NCBI RefSeq assembly: GCF_012935695.1
Contig: NZ_CP052859.1
Span: 5,125,001 to 5,189,000, forward strand
Direction: 5' to 3'
DNA from: Pseudomonas sp. ADAK18
Lineage (GTDB): Bacteria > Pseudomonadota > Gammaproteobacteria > Pseudomonadales > Pseudomonadaceae
Length of the DNA: 64,000 nucleotides
Below are positions 40,594 to 50,861 of the stretch, piece after piece. The notes under the pieces were generated by a model. It was not told where the DNA came from and searched no databases. It worked only from the letters and a program-made list of their open reading frames with translations. A program made the position numbers and the translations under genes. Positions within the stretch are counted from its first letter, which is position 1. The number at the start of each line of letters is the position of its first letter.

Positions 40594-41766
40594 ATGAATC
40601 TCCCGTTAAAACCCTGGAGCCGCCGCCTGGCGTGGGCTCTACCAATGATTGCGCTGCTGGCCGGTTGCGACACCGGCAAGCACGAGAAAGACAAACCGCA
40701 CGCCATCGCCACTTATGTCAGCGCGACCTGGGAAGCCTTGCCAGCCGTCTCGGACAGTGATCTTCAAGCCGGTTTCGAATCCTGGCGCAGCGCCTGCCAA
40801 CGCCTCAAGAGCGATGCGGTATGGGGCGCAACCTGTGCGGCATCGGCCAATGTGCCCGCAACGGCTGGCGACATTCGTGGCTTCCTAAAGGAACACATGG
40901 ATGTCTACGGCCTACGCTCGGCAGACAATAGCCCCAATGGCCTGATCACCGGCTACTACGAGCCGGTCTACCCGGGCAGCCTCACCGAAACCACCACCGC
41001 CCACGTGCCGGTATTCGGCGTGCCGGATGACCTGATCATCGTCAACCTGGAGAGCATCTACCCGGAACTCAAGGGCAAGCGCCTGCGCGGACGCCTCGAA
41101 GGCCGCGTGCTCAAGCCCTATGACGATGCCAGCACCATCAATCAGCAAGGCTCCACCGCCCAGCCCATCGCCTGGCTGACCGACCCGATGGACCTGCAGT
41201 TCCTGCAAATCCAGGGTTCGGGCCGCATTCAATTGGCGGATGGTCGTCAATTGCGCATCGGTTATGGCGACCAGAACGGTTTCCCATACCGTCCCATCGG
41301 CCGCTGGCTGGTGGAGCAAGGCGAACTGAAGAAAGAAGACGTGACCATGGGCGCCATCAGCGCCTGGGCCAAGGCACACCCTCAGCGGATTCCTGAACTG
41401 CTGGCGAGTAACCCCAGTTATGTATTTTTCAGTGCCCGCCCCGACAGCAACGAAGGCCCTCGCGGCTCGCTGAACGTACCGCTGACCGCTGGCTACAGCG
41501 TTGCCGTGGACCGCAAGGTGATTCCACTGGGCAGTCTGCTTTGGCTGTCGACCACTCGACCCGATGGTGCACCGATCGCTCGTCCCGTAGCCGCGCAGGA
41601 TACGGGTGGCGCGATTACTGGCGAAGTACGGGCCGACCTGTTCTGGGGGACCGGCGATGCTGCGGGTGAGCTGGCTGGCAATATGAAACAGCAAGGCCAG
41701 ATCTGGATGCTGTGGCCTAAAGGTGCAGCGCTGCCGAAAGTACCGGATGCGCCAGTCGGCAGCTGA
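40594..41766 (+). CDS. mltA: Membrane-bound lytic murein transglycosylase A
   Basis: A 390-residue lipoprotein that cleaves peptidoglycan to 1,6-anhydro muropeptides. The lipobox is LLAGC near residues 23-27, with Asp at +2. The MltA domain starts at about residue 105 (GLITGYYEPVYPGSL), and the 3D domain at the C-terminus has RPVAAQDTGGAITGEVRADLFWG in pieces with the three conserved Asp. ATG 40594 follows CAGGA. Confidence 0.95.
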   Translation: MNLPLKPWSRRLAWALPMIALLAGCDTGKHEKDKPHAIATYVSATWEALPAVSDSDLQAGFESWRSACQRLKSDAVWGATCAASANVPATAGDIRGFLKEHMDVYGLRSADNSPNGLITGYYEPVYPGSLTETTTAHVPVFGVPDDLIIVNLESIYPELKGKRLRGRLEGRVLKPYDDASTINQQGSTAQPIAWLTDPMDLQFLQIQGSGRIQLADGRQLRIGYGDQNGFPYRPIGRWLVEQGELKKEDVTMGAISAWAKAHPQRIPELLASNPSYVFFSARPDSNEGPRGSLNVPLTAGYSVAVDRKVIPLGSLLWLSTTRPDGAPIARPVAAQDTGGAITGEVRADLFWGTGDAAGELAGNMKQQGQIWMLWPKGAALPKVPDAPVGS

Positions 41767-41772
41767 CCACCC

Positions 41773-41867
41773 TGTAGCCGCTGCCGAGGCACGAGGCTGT
41801 GATGCGAGGGCCGCCGCCGGGGCCGTTGCGCACCCCATCACAGCCTCGTGCCTCGGCAGCGGCTACA
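41773..41867. repeat. Perfect 32-base inverted repeat after mltA
   Basis: TGTAGCCGCTGCCGAGGCAC continuing to GATG at 41773-41804 is exactly inverted at 41836-41867, with a 31-base GC-rich loop. It is in the same class as the repeat at 21404-21526 (GTAGC.GCTG.CGAG). A single half of the same unit (GCCTCGGCAGCGGCTACA) occurs at about 58490-58508. Sits between convergent mltA and the MAPEG gene. Confidence 0.93.
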
Positions 41868-41881
41868 CTGGGATCGGCTAC

Positions 41882-42268
41882 TTATATCGACACAAAAAAG
41901 AAGCTCGCAATCAACGCCAGCCCCACAAACCACACCAGTGACCGCAGTACTGCCCAGTCCGCCAGGTAGCAAATGATGTAGAGCAAACGGCTAGTGATAA
42001 ACAGCACCGCCAGCACATTGATGGTCACCAGCGACGCATTGCCGGCCACATGGGCAATGATCACCGCCGCCGCGAAGGCCGGCGTCACTTCAAAGCTATT
42101 GAGCTGCGCACTGTGGGCCCGCTTGGCGAACCCTTCGAGGGTGGCCAGGAATGTCCGGGGATCGTGGTTATCCCGAAGCCCGAACTTGCCACCGCTGAAC
42201 TTGGCCACACCGATGCACAGGTACGGCAGAAGAATAGCGATCAACACACACCAGAAAGCGACTGTCAT
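41882..42268 (-). CDS. MAPEG-family membrane protein
   Basis: A 128-residue integral membrane protein with four hydrophobic helices. The loop after the first helix, GGKFGLRDNHDPR, and the second-helix start RAHSAQLNSFEVTPAFAAAVI match the bacterial MAPEG group (membrane-associated eicosanoid and glutathione metabolism). Enzyme activity is not established for most bacterial members. Confidence 0.85.
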   Translation of the reverse strand: MTVAFWCVLIAILLPYLCIGVAKFSGGKFGLRDNHDPRTFLATLEGFAKRAHSAQLNSFEVTPAFAAAVIIAHVAGNASLVTINVLAVLFITSRLLYIICYLADWAVLRSLVWFVGLALIASFFFVSI

Positions 42269-42299
42269 AACCCATTCCTTTTTTAGTTTTATCCGACGG

Positions 42300-43133
42300 T
42301 TAGAGTTTCATCACGAACATGCCGATCAGCACCAACCCACAGGCTATGAGACGTGGCCGGCCGAAAGGTTCTTTCAGGTACCGCATGCCGAACAGCACCA
42401 CTAGGATCACGCTGACTTCCCGCAACGCAGCGGCTTCGGCAATCGAGCCCAACTGCATGGCCCAGAGCACCAGAGCGTAGCTCAACAACACACACAACCC
42501 GACACTCAACCCCAGCCGCCACTGCGTGCGCCAGAACAGACTAAACGCCGCTCGCTTGCGCACCACCGCCAGTAACGGAAACGGCCAAGCGCTGATCAGC
42601 GTCAGCCACACCAGGTAGTCCAGCGGGTGCGACCAGCGCCGCAAGGCCTGGCCGTCGAGAAAGGTATAGCAACCGATGCACAGGCCTATCAGCGCCACGA
42701 CCGGCAACATCGACCAGGGCAACCGATCCCCGCCACCGCCCTGCCACAACAGGCATAGCATGCCGAACGGGATCAGCAGGATGCCGAGAATCTGCTGGGT
42801 ACTCAGCACTTCCCCGGCAAACACCAAGGTCAGCACCAGCACCACCAGCGGCGACAATCCGCGCATCAGCGGATACACCAACCCCAGATCTCCCACCCGA
42901 TAGGCTTGGATCAGCAGGTAGCGGTACAACAATTCAAACAATGCCGAAGCGACAATCCATGGCCAGATTTCCAGCGGCGGCAACGACACGAACCCAACCG
43001 CCAGCAACACAAACAGCAGCGCAACACTGTCCATGCAGGCGATCACTAGTAGCCGCTCGCCACTGAATTTGATCAGGGTGTTCCACGTCGCATGCAACAG
43101 CGCCGCAACCAGTACCAGAGCCGTCGCAACCAC
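42300..43133 (-). CDS. EamA-family (DMT) transporter
   Basis: A 277-residue membrane protein with ten predicted helices arranged as two EamA repeats. It begins MVATALVLVAALLHATWNTLIK, typical of the group, and the second repeat starts around residue 145. Substrate unknown. It lies 60 bases downstream of the GT39 gene on the same strand, so it could be an end member of the glycosylation operon, although DMT proteins are common as single genes. Confidence 0.85.
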   Translation of the reverse strand: MVATALVLVAALLHATWNTLIKFSGERLLVIACMDSVALLFVLLAVGFVSLPPLEIWPWIVASALFELLYRYLLIQAYRVGDLGLVYPLMRGLSPLVVLVLTLVFAGEVLSTQQILGILLIPFGMLCLLWQGGGGDRLPWSMLPVVALIGLCIGCYTFLDGQALRRWSHPLDYLVWLTLISAWPFPLLAVVRKRAAFSLFWRTQWRLGLSVGLCVLLSYALVLWAMQLGSIAEAAALREVSVILVVLFGMRYLKEPFGRPRLIACGLVLIGMFVMKL

Positions 43134-43193
43134 TGGCCACTCCTTGTGAGAGTAAACGGAATTGATTCGCTATATATCACACGGGACAGGATA

Positions 43194-44609
43194 TCAGAGG
43201 GATGGTTTGATCGGCCCGCACCGAAACAGCACGCTCTCGCTGGCGCGCAGGCGCTCCTCACAGTTGAACGCCTGCAAGGGCTCGATTCCGTACTCCAGAT
43301 CACGCTCTCGGCGGGAAACATAGAACACCGTGTCGCCGGGAAGTCGGGTGAAGTCCTTCAGTTGTCGGGCTTGGCCTGCGGTGTAGAACTCCCCCGAATA
43401 GGACCTGCGCCCCCAATAATAAAGGGCTCCCGGCTCATACTTTTGCAGCTGCTGCCAGGCCTGGGCCAGCGCACGTTGATTGTTTGGACGCTCAAAGACA
43501 CGGCCATCCACCGCAGCCACCCACAGTACAACCGGCAGGAACAGACCGAGCGCAAGGCCCACGGCAGCTCTCGCCTGGCCGACCGCGACAGGACGATTGA
43601 GCGCACCGGCCAGCAACAAGCTCCACGCAGGCAGGGCGGGCAAGACATAGGTCCACAGAATGTTGCCGGAGAGGGTAAAGAACGCCGGAGTCACCAAGGC
43701 CCACAAGACAACATAGCTGTAGTAGGGCCATGACTGAAGCAACCTGCGGTAGCCGAAGTACAGCGCGGGTAACAACAGCGTCCAGGGAAACAATGCCATC
43801 AGCAGATCCAGCCAGATCGCACCGGCCGGCCGGGCATGAGCGCTGCCGTACAAGTCACCGGCCCAGTCGCTGACCACATAGCGCTTCCAGTGCTCGCCAA
43901 TCAGGAAGTAGTCCAGAAAGCCTGGCGTGCGCAGTTCAGCGATCACATACCAGGGCACGGCAATCAACAGCATCAGAAAAATGCCTGCGACCCAAGGCAG
44001 TCGCAGCAAGGCCCGCCACTGTTTGTGGTAGAGCACCCAGATCAGCGCCGCCCCACCCACCAACACGCACACCAGCGGCCCTTTGGACAAAAGGCCAAGT
44101 CCCAGGCCGGCAAACCCGGCCAGCGCCCAACGTCGGTCGTAGCGTGCCGCACCGCGCCAAAAACCGTAGCTGGCCAGCACGACTGAAAAACTCAGCGCCG
44201 GGTCGGTCAACACCACGCCTGCCGACAGCAGGCCAAGGGTGGAGCTGGAGAAAATAATCGCCGCCAGCAATCCGGTGCGTTCATCGGCCTCTTCGCGGGC
44301 AAAACGGATGATGATCAGGCAACTGGCAGCATGAAACAGCCACGCCGGAAAACGAATGGCGAACTCGTTGATACCCAGCAGTTTCATGCTCAGCGCCTGG
44401 GTCCAGAAGGACAACGGCGGCTTGCCCCAGAAAGGTACGCCAACGTCAAACAGCGGCGTTACCCAATCGCCCAGGACCAGCATCTTGCGCGCCATTTCGC
44501 CGTAGCGGGCCTCCGACGTATCCATTAACGGGTAAAGGCCCATGCTGGCCAGACGAATGCCGAGAATGGCGAGCAACACGATCCAGAGTGTGCGGCGAGT
44601 CATGATCAT
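43194..44609 (-). CDS. ArnT-like glycosyltransferase (GT39/GT83 type)
   Basis: A 471-residue membrane glycosyltransferase with about twelve helices. The first periplasmic loop carries DTSEARYGEMARKM, the Asp/Glu-containing motif of the family, followed by WGKPPLSFWTQA. Such enzymes move a sugar from undecaprenyl phosphate to a periplasmic acceptor, for example lipid A or O-antigen. It is third in the gtrA-gtrB-GT39 operon, the place of the serotype-specific gtrC enzyme. Its ATG overlaps the GT2 stop by one base (TGATG). A second ATG at 44603 is possible. Confidence 0.88.
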   Translation of the reverse strand: MIMTRRTLWIVLLAILGIRLASMGLYPLMDTSEARYGEMARKMLVLGDWVTPLFDVGVPFWGKPPLSFWTQALSMKLLGINEFAIRFPAWLFHAASCLIIIRFAREEADERTGLLAAIIFSSSTLGLLSAGVVLTDPALSFSVVLASYGFWRGAARYDRRWALAGFAGLGLGLLSKGPLVCVLVGGAALIWVLYHKQWRALLRLPWVAGIFLMLLIAVPWYVIAELRTPGFLDYFLIGEHWKRYVVSDWAGDLYGSAHARPAGAIWLDLLMALFPWTLLLPALYFGYRRLLQSWPYYSYVVLWALVTPAFFTLSGNILWTYVLPALPAWSLLLAGALNRPVAVGQARAAVGLALGLFLPVVLWVAAVDGRVFERPNNQRALAQAWQQLQKYEPGALYYWGRRSYSGEFYTAGQARQLKDFTRLPGDTVFYVSRRERDLEYGIEPLQAFNCEERLRASESVLFRCGPIKPSL

Positions 44610-45595
44610 CAGGTGGTTTCTTGTTCGCGGGTGGGAGTTGTGCCGGGCTTCCCGGACTGTCGGGGCGTTTCGCCAAACTGGCTGTTGAGCAAATAGATGG
44701 GCCGTTGCCTGACCTCGCTCAACGTCGCGCCCAGGTATTCACCAATCATCGCCGTGCCCAAGGCGATAAACGCCGCGACTCCCAGGATAAAGTGGTGGGT
44801 ACTGAGGGTTTCGACGCTGAACTGCTGGATGATGAAGGCCAAGGTGCTGATGAAAATCAACAAGCTGAGCAGGCTGAACCAGCGCAGGGGCTTGCGCGAC
44901 AAGGCCAGCACCCCCTCAATGCCAAGATCAACCAGCGCCAAGGGACCCCATTTGGTCTGGCCGGCGTTTCGAGGTTCGCGGTCGTAGGGCACCTCGACGG
45001 TGTTGAACCCCAGCCAACTGATCAGGCCCTTCATAAACCGTGTCCGTTCTGGCATGGCGCGCAAGGCGGCCAAAGGCGCCGGACCGATCAAACGGAAATC
45101 GCTGACGTCTGGCGGGACATCGAACTTGTCGGCGAGAAAACTCATAAGCTTGTAATACAGATGGGCGCTGATGCGCTTACCGGACGTGTCCGACACTCGA
45201 CTACGTCGCTGCATATTGACGATGTCACGGCCACCCAGCCAATGGTGAACCATTAACGGAATAAGTTCAGGTGGATCTTGCAAGTCAGCATCAATAAATA
45301 AAACCGCATCACCCCGTGCATAATCTATCCCGGCAACCATGGCGGCTTCTTTGCCAAAGTTACGACTTAAGTTCAGGCAACGAACACCGGGCACCAGACA
45401 AAAGCGACTCAGCAAGACCTGGCTTTCATCACGACTACCATCATTCACATACAGTAATTCATAACGAATACTTAATGTATTCAGCACGGCCATCAATCGC
45501 CGGTGAAAGACAGGCAACACCTTGGCCTCGTTATAACAACAGACAATCACGCTGAGCAGCGGGCGGGGGGCCCGCTCAGGTCTTGATAGATTCAT
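44609..45595 (-). CDS. gtrB: GtrB-like undecaprenyl-phosphate glycosyltransferase (GT2)
   Basis: A 328-residue GT2 enzyme that loads a sugar onto undecaprenyl phosphate on the cytoplasmic side. The N-terminal GT-A domain has SVIVCCYNEAKVLP, the nucleotide-binding Asp in YVNDGSRDES and the DxD in FIDADLQDPPEL. Two C-terminal transmembrane helices (WFSLLSLLIFISTLAFI and the following FILGVAAFIALG) are typical of GtrB. It overlaps gtrA by 20 bases and the GT39 gene by one. Confidence 0.92.
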   Translation of the reverse strand: MNLSRPERAPRPLLSVIVCCYNEAKVLPVFHRRLMAVLNTLSIRYELLYVNDGSRDESQVLLSRFCLVPGVRCLNLSRNFGKEAAMVAGIDYARGDAVLFIDADLQDPPELIPLMVHHWLGGRDIVNMQRRSRVSDTSGKRISAHLYYKLMSFLADKFDVPPDVSDFRLIGPAPLAALRAMPERTRFMKGLISWLGFNTVEVPYDREPRNAGQTKWGPLALVDLGIEGVLALSRKPLRWFSLLSLLIFISTLAFIIQQFSVETLSTHHFILGVAAFIALGTAMIGEYLGATLSEVRQRPIYLLNSQFGETPRQSGKPGTTPTREQETT

Positions 45596-45986
45596 GACGG
45601 AAGGTCCAATGCTGGTTGATTCGGAAGGTGATCAGCGTCAGGGCCACAGTGGTGATCATTTGCATCAGCCAGGGGGGCAGCGGCAAAAAGCCCAGCAGCA
45701 GCACCATCAGGGACAGATTGCCGAGGTTGTAAACCATGGCGATAATGCCGAAACGCAGCCATTGATGAGCGTCGGAGCGGCCCTTGCTTCTCACAAACGT
45801 CCACCGTTTGTTGCCTTGATAGCTCACCAGCGTTCCCACTAAAGCACCGATCAAAGTGGACATTAATATCGGTAGCACAAAGGATAATAACAAGAGTGTT
45901 ATATAGTGAGCACCCGTAGCCAATAACCCGACCATTAAATAATAAGGCAGGCGCGACGAACGATCATCGGGAGGTAATTGCGTCAT
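45576..45986 (-). CDS. gtrA: GtrA-like lipid-linked sugar flippase
   Basis: A 136-residue membrane protein with four helices, GtrA family. In serotype-conversion systems it flips the undecaprenyl-phosphate sugar to the periplasmic side. Conserved features are YQGNKRWTFVRSKG after the second helix and FRINQHWTFRHE at the end. I use ATG 45986 (MTQLPPDDRS); the frame opens 15 codons earlier. It overlaps gtrB by 20 bases. First gene of the operon. Confidence 0.88.
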   Translation of the reverse strand: MTQLPPDDRSSRLPYYLMVGLLATGAHYITLLLLSFVLPILMSTLIGALVGTLVSYQGNKRWTFVRSKGRSDAHQWLRFGIIAMVYNLGNLSLMVLLLGFLPLPPWLMQMITTVALTLITFRINQHWTFRHESIKT

Positions 45987-46405
45987 AATTGTTAGCACAC
46001 TAGTTATCGGGCGAATACGACTGATCGGCATTGGCAGCGATTCTATCGAGCTAATAATTAAAGTGTGTGAAAAATTCGCCTAATAACCCGGGCATTACCA
46101 AAGTGTAATAACGCTGCCAGCTACTTGTTAATGACACCCATGAGTGGGGGCCATTAACCGACAAACAACTACCTGTTACAGAGCTTGCACAATGATCTGG
46201 TTTTTCAAGTCATTGCCCATGGCCTCGATCACCGGCTTCATCGCCTTGAACGTTTCAGGGCTGCAGATGGGCAAACTTCACGACGCGCTAAATCACCACC
46301 GTGTTGCCTTCCTAGGCATAACTGGCCCTGTAGTCAAAGTCGGTACCTTCCAGGGAGACTGCCTTGGGCACCCGCGACTTTGCCACCCATCTATGACGAA
46401 TCGAC
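45987..46405 (-). other. Gene-poor 419-base region with possible remnants of coding sequence
   Basis: Between the ExoU-like stop and gtrA, on the minus strand, two short frames read like protein C-termini. One, ending with a stop at 46312-46314, reads WVAKSRVPKAVSLEGTDFD then YRASYA. The other, ending at 46176-46178, reads CSPETFKAMKPVIEAMG then NDLKNQIIVQAL. Neither has a full gene around it and I do not recognise either family. They could be debris left by a deleted gene next to the ExoU-like gene. The part near gtrA (46037-46140) is AT-rich and probably holds that operon's promoter. Confidence 0.25.
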
Positions 46406-48448
46406 TCAATGGTCCTTATTGACCGGCTGCGAATGTCTAGGGGCCGTGGACTTATCCGGTAGGCGCCAGGCCTTGGCCATTTCGATTGTCGTGGAGTTCA
46501 ATGCCGTCACCCAGGGTTTATTACGTGCCGCGTAGTTTTCGATAATATTATCAAGCACTTGGTTGAACTCCGCAGGCGTAGTTGCCTTTGTCATGTCCTG
46601 CTCCGCTCGCCGCAACAAAGCGACGTTGACGTCTGGCTGCCCCACACGAAACAGCGACGGATAGATCACCTCGCGCGTGAAATTTTCGGCTATCACCGCA
46701 ACGTCGTGCCTTTTCATTTCAGCAATGCCGCTGAGCAAGACTTTTGTCGGTTGTTGATGCGGTGTTTGCAACAACTGCTGAAAAGCAGGCTTGCCCGCAT
46801 CATTGAGCCGAGCCCCCAGCCACTCGACATATTCGGGACGACTGGCCACTGCATCGAGGTTACGCAACGCGCTGGACAACTGAGGAGTCATTTCCAACCT
46901 GTCACCCGTATTGGCCGAGATGATGGCTTTATCGAGCGCCTCCAGCCCTTGCCGCGCCTCCATTCGGAAACGCAGCACATTAGCTGCGCTACCCTCCTTC
47001 ACCAGCTCCCCTCTCACACTGGCCAGCATTTGCTCATCCATTGCTAGCACCGCACTGTCTATGGAGTCGAACTGATGGTGCTCACGCACCTCGGCGCGAC
47101 GCTCCAGGTGGTTATCTACCTTTACGCGGGAAAGCTCCTGCAGATTGTCTTTAACCTCGTTCGGCATAGTGAAGTTAATCGTACCGGTGAGCATACCGCT
47201 GAAGTCTCCCGTCTTCGTCTTCAACGGAACGATCACAGTCTGATCCTTGAGTGCCTTGAGCTTCGACGACATCAACTCATTATTGGCAGTATTCGAGACA
47301 CCCAGAAACTTATCCGCCAAGGCTCCACCAATACCACCGCGCACCGCTGCTGGCTGGTCCTCATCAAACTTCAAGATCAGTTGCTCGGTCGAGCTCAGCG
47401 CACAGGCGGGAAACCTGCGCTGATAAAAATCAGCCACCGGCGTATTGAGCATCAACCCACCGTCCTGGAACGATGTGCACTCACCGTGCTCCTGAAAACC
47501 ATGCCCTTGCTCCTTCGGTGCCTTGAACACAACAGGCAGCGAACCTGAAATATGTGCGGCGCGGGCGATGTCCATGTCCGGGGTCAGACTGGCATTGAAA
47601 ACCACTAACTGCGGCCTGCCATCGAACATCGCGGTACCGGTGATGTTGAGCTGCTTGATTACCGGGATGTGCCGACTCAACACATTCAGATCGGCAAACG
47701 TCGTCGCGCCCCCGGCACTGAGTTTGTCAGCAATAGCCATCACCTCGGCCGGCAGGGCATCTCTGGGCGTATCGGCAATGTGGGCCAGAATCGCCTTGCG
47801 CGACTCGTCACGCACCAACTGCTCAAGAGGCTCTGCTTTGGATTGGAGTCGCGGCAGCAGGGTGAACAGCAGTTGCGACAAGCTGCCCACCTGGCCAGGC
47901 AAGTGCCCGGCGACCTTACCCAGCGTCGAACTGGCATTCTGCAGCCACCCAAGCACGGCATTTCTGCTGTTCAAGAGATCAGGCAGATCAAGGTTATCCA
48001 AAAGGTAGTCGAATGCTTTGGCACTCATACCGCTGGCAAGCACTGCGGCAGAGATACCACCAGCGGAGGAGCCGGAAATGACCCGAACATCCTTCAACGC
48101 GTTTTTATCTTCAAGCGCCTGGAGCACGCCCGAATACGCAACACCTTTGGCCCCGCCGCCACTGAGAACCAGTTGGGTAATCGGTGGCGGTGATAACGCT
48201 ACGTCCACAGCCCCGTTGCTATAGCGGCTAAGGGTCAGCTTGCGTTCGCCTGCACGCTCCACCAGAGGTATCGCCGCACCTTGCGGTAGGGCCGCGGAGC
48301 GCCCGATACCTTGGCAAACCGGCGCCAAGCCAACGCCCAGTGCCGTTGCCAGGCCGCTGCCGATGATGTCATTGGCATCACCTTGTGCCCCTTGTGCCCC
48401 TTGGGGCAACGAAGGTGGAATGAGTGGTGCAGGGTTAAGCAGTTTCAT
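46406..48448 (-). CDS. ExoU-like patatin phospholipase A2 (type III effector homologue)
   Basis: A 680-residue protein that resembles ExoU of P. aeruginosa (687 residues) along its whole length. The oxyanion motif SGGGAKG is at 96-102, the catalytic Ser128 lies in GSSAG and the Asp329 in QDGG, so the patatin dyad is intact. Closely shared segments include ITGTAMFDGRPQLVVFNAS and AAHISGS. The C-terminal membrane-binding region is kept (NVALLRRAEQDMTKATTPAE, ending near STTIEMAKAWR). ATG 48448 gives MKLLNPAPLIPPSL. No spcU-type chaperone and no secretion genes lie nearby, so delivery depends on loci elsewhere. Confidence 0.9.
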   Translation of the reverse strand: MKLLNPAPLIPPSLPQGAQGAQGDANDIIGSGLATALGVGLAPVCQGIGRSAALPQGAAIPLVERAGERKLTLSRYSNGAVDVALSPPPITQLVLSGGGAKGVAYSGVLQALEDKNALKDVRVISGSSAGGISAAVLASGMSAKAFDYLLDNLDLPDLLNSRNAVLGWLQNASSTLGKVAGHLPGQVGSLSQLLFTLLPRLQSKAEPLEQLVRDESRKAILAHIADTPRDALPAEVMAIADKLSAGGATTFADLNVLSRHIPVIKQLNITGTAMFDGRPQLVVFNASLTPDMDIARAAHISGSLPVVFKAPKEQGHGFQEHGECTSFQDGGLMLNTPVADFYQRRFPACALSSTEQLILKFDEDQPAAVRGGIGGALADKFLGVSNTANNELMSSKLKALKDQTVIVPLKTKTGDFSGMLTGTINFTMPNEVKDNLQELSRVKVDNHLERRAEVREHHQFDSIDSAVLAMDEQMLASVRGELVKEGSAANVLRFRMEARQGLEALDKAIISANTGDRLEMTPQLSSALRNLDAVASRPEYVEWLGARLNDAGKPAFQQLLQTPHQQPTKVLLSGIAEMKRHDVAVIAENFTREVIYPSLFRVGQPDVNVALLRRAEQDMTKATTPAEFNQVLDNIIENYAARNKPWVTALNSTTIEMAKAWRLPDKSTAPRHSQPVNKDH

Positions 48449-48545
48449 CCGTGGACTCTCTCTACAGGCTGTAGTCCTGAGTGACGAGAGAGCGTGGAAA
48501 AGATCCAGCCGGAATGATTTGGTTAACAATCACACCGGCACTGGC

Positions 48546-48950
48546 TTATTCGCTGATGCCGTCTTCCTGGAACTGATCCTTCACGTACTTGATCTCGGTC
48601 CGGCCATGCGGTGCCGGCAGGCCGTCTTCACCGAGGTTGACGAAAACCATTTTTTCCACGGTCAGGATGCTTTTGCGCGTGATTTTGTTGCGCACTTCGC
48701 AGGTCAGGGTAATAGAGGTGCGACCGAACTCGGTGGCGGTGATGCCCAGTTCGATGATGTCGCCCTGGCGTGAAGCACTGACGAAGTTGATTTCAGAGAT
48801 GTACTTGGTCACCACCCGCTGGTTGCCCAGTTGAACGATGGCGTAAATCGCGGCTTCTTCGTCGATCCAGCGCAGCAGGCTGCCACCGAACAGGGTGCCG
48901 TTGGGGTTGAGGTCTTCGGGTTTTACCCATTTGCGGGTGTGGAAGTTCAT
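48546..48950 (-). CDS. Hotdog-fold acyl-CoA thioesterase
   Basis: A 134-residue single-domain hotdog protein. NPNGTLFGGSLLRWIDEEAAIYA carries the Asp/Glu of the catalytic helix in YciA/BFIT-type acyl-CoA thioesterases. It hydrolyses acyl-CoA; chain length unknown. The ATG at 48950 (MNFHTRKWVKPEDLN) has TGGAG upstream. It ends 97 bases before the ExoU-like start on the same strand. Confidence 0.85.
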   Translation of the reverse strand: MNFHTRKWVKPEDLNPNGTLFGGSLLRWIDEEAAIYAIVQLGNQRVVTKYISEINFVSASRQGDIIELGITATEFGRTSITLTCEVRNKITRKSILTVEKMVFVNLGEDGLPAPHGRTEIKYVKDQFQEDGISE

Positions 48951-49018
48951 GGTCACTCCAAAGCGTCTTGCCGAATGATGGGCAACATCATGGCAGAGGC
49001 CGGCCCCAAGCTCTATGA

Positions 49019-50686
<1,668 letters not shown>

Positions 50687-50709
50687 TCGACCTTGCAGGC
50701 GCCGGCTTC

Positions 50710-50797
50710 ATGTGGGAGCTGGCTTGCCTGCGATAGCATCACCTCGGTATACCTGACACACCGAGGTGGCTGCATCGCGGGCAAGCCCGGCTCCACA
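50710..50797. repeat. REP inverted pair between ahcY and metF
   Basis: REP arms (ATGTGGGAGCTGGCTTGCCT and GCATCGCGGGCAAGCCCGGC with the facing CTCCACA) enclose an inner perfect repeat, CACCTCGGT and ACCGAGGTG. It lies inside the ahcY-metF unit and may reduce read-through to metF. Confidence 0.88.
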
Positions 50798-50861
50798 CAA
50801 GCCCGGTGCTCACAACGATTGTGTATGCCTTTCAGGCTTTCGAGTTTCCCAGGGTATGACC

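Noticed and set aside
48449..48550. Possible type III regulator site (ExsA- or HrpL-like) before the ExoU-like gene
   Set aside because: CCACGCT occurs, but no GGAACC lies 15-17 bases before it, and no A-rich ExsA-type box is seen. Not enough to call a site.
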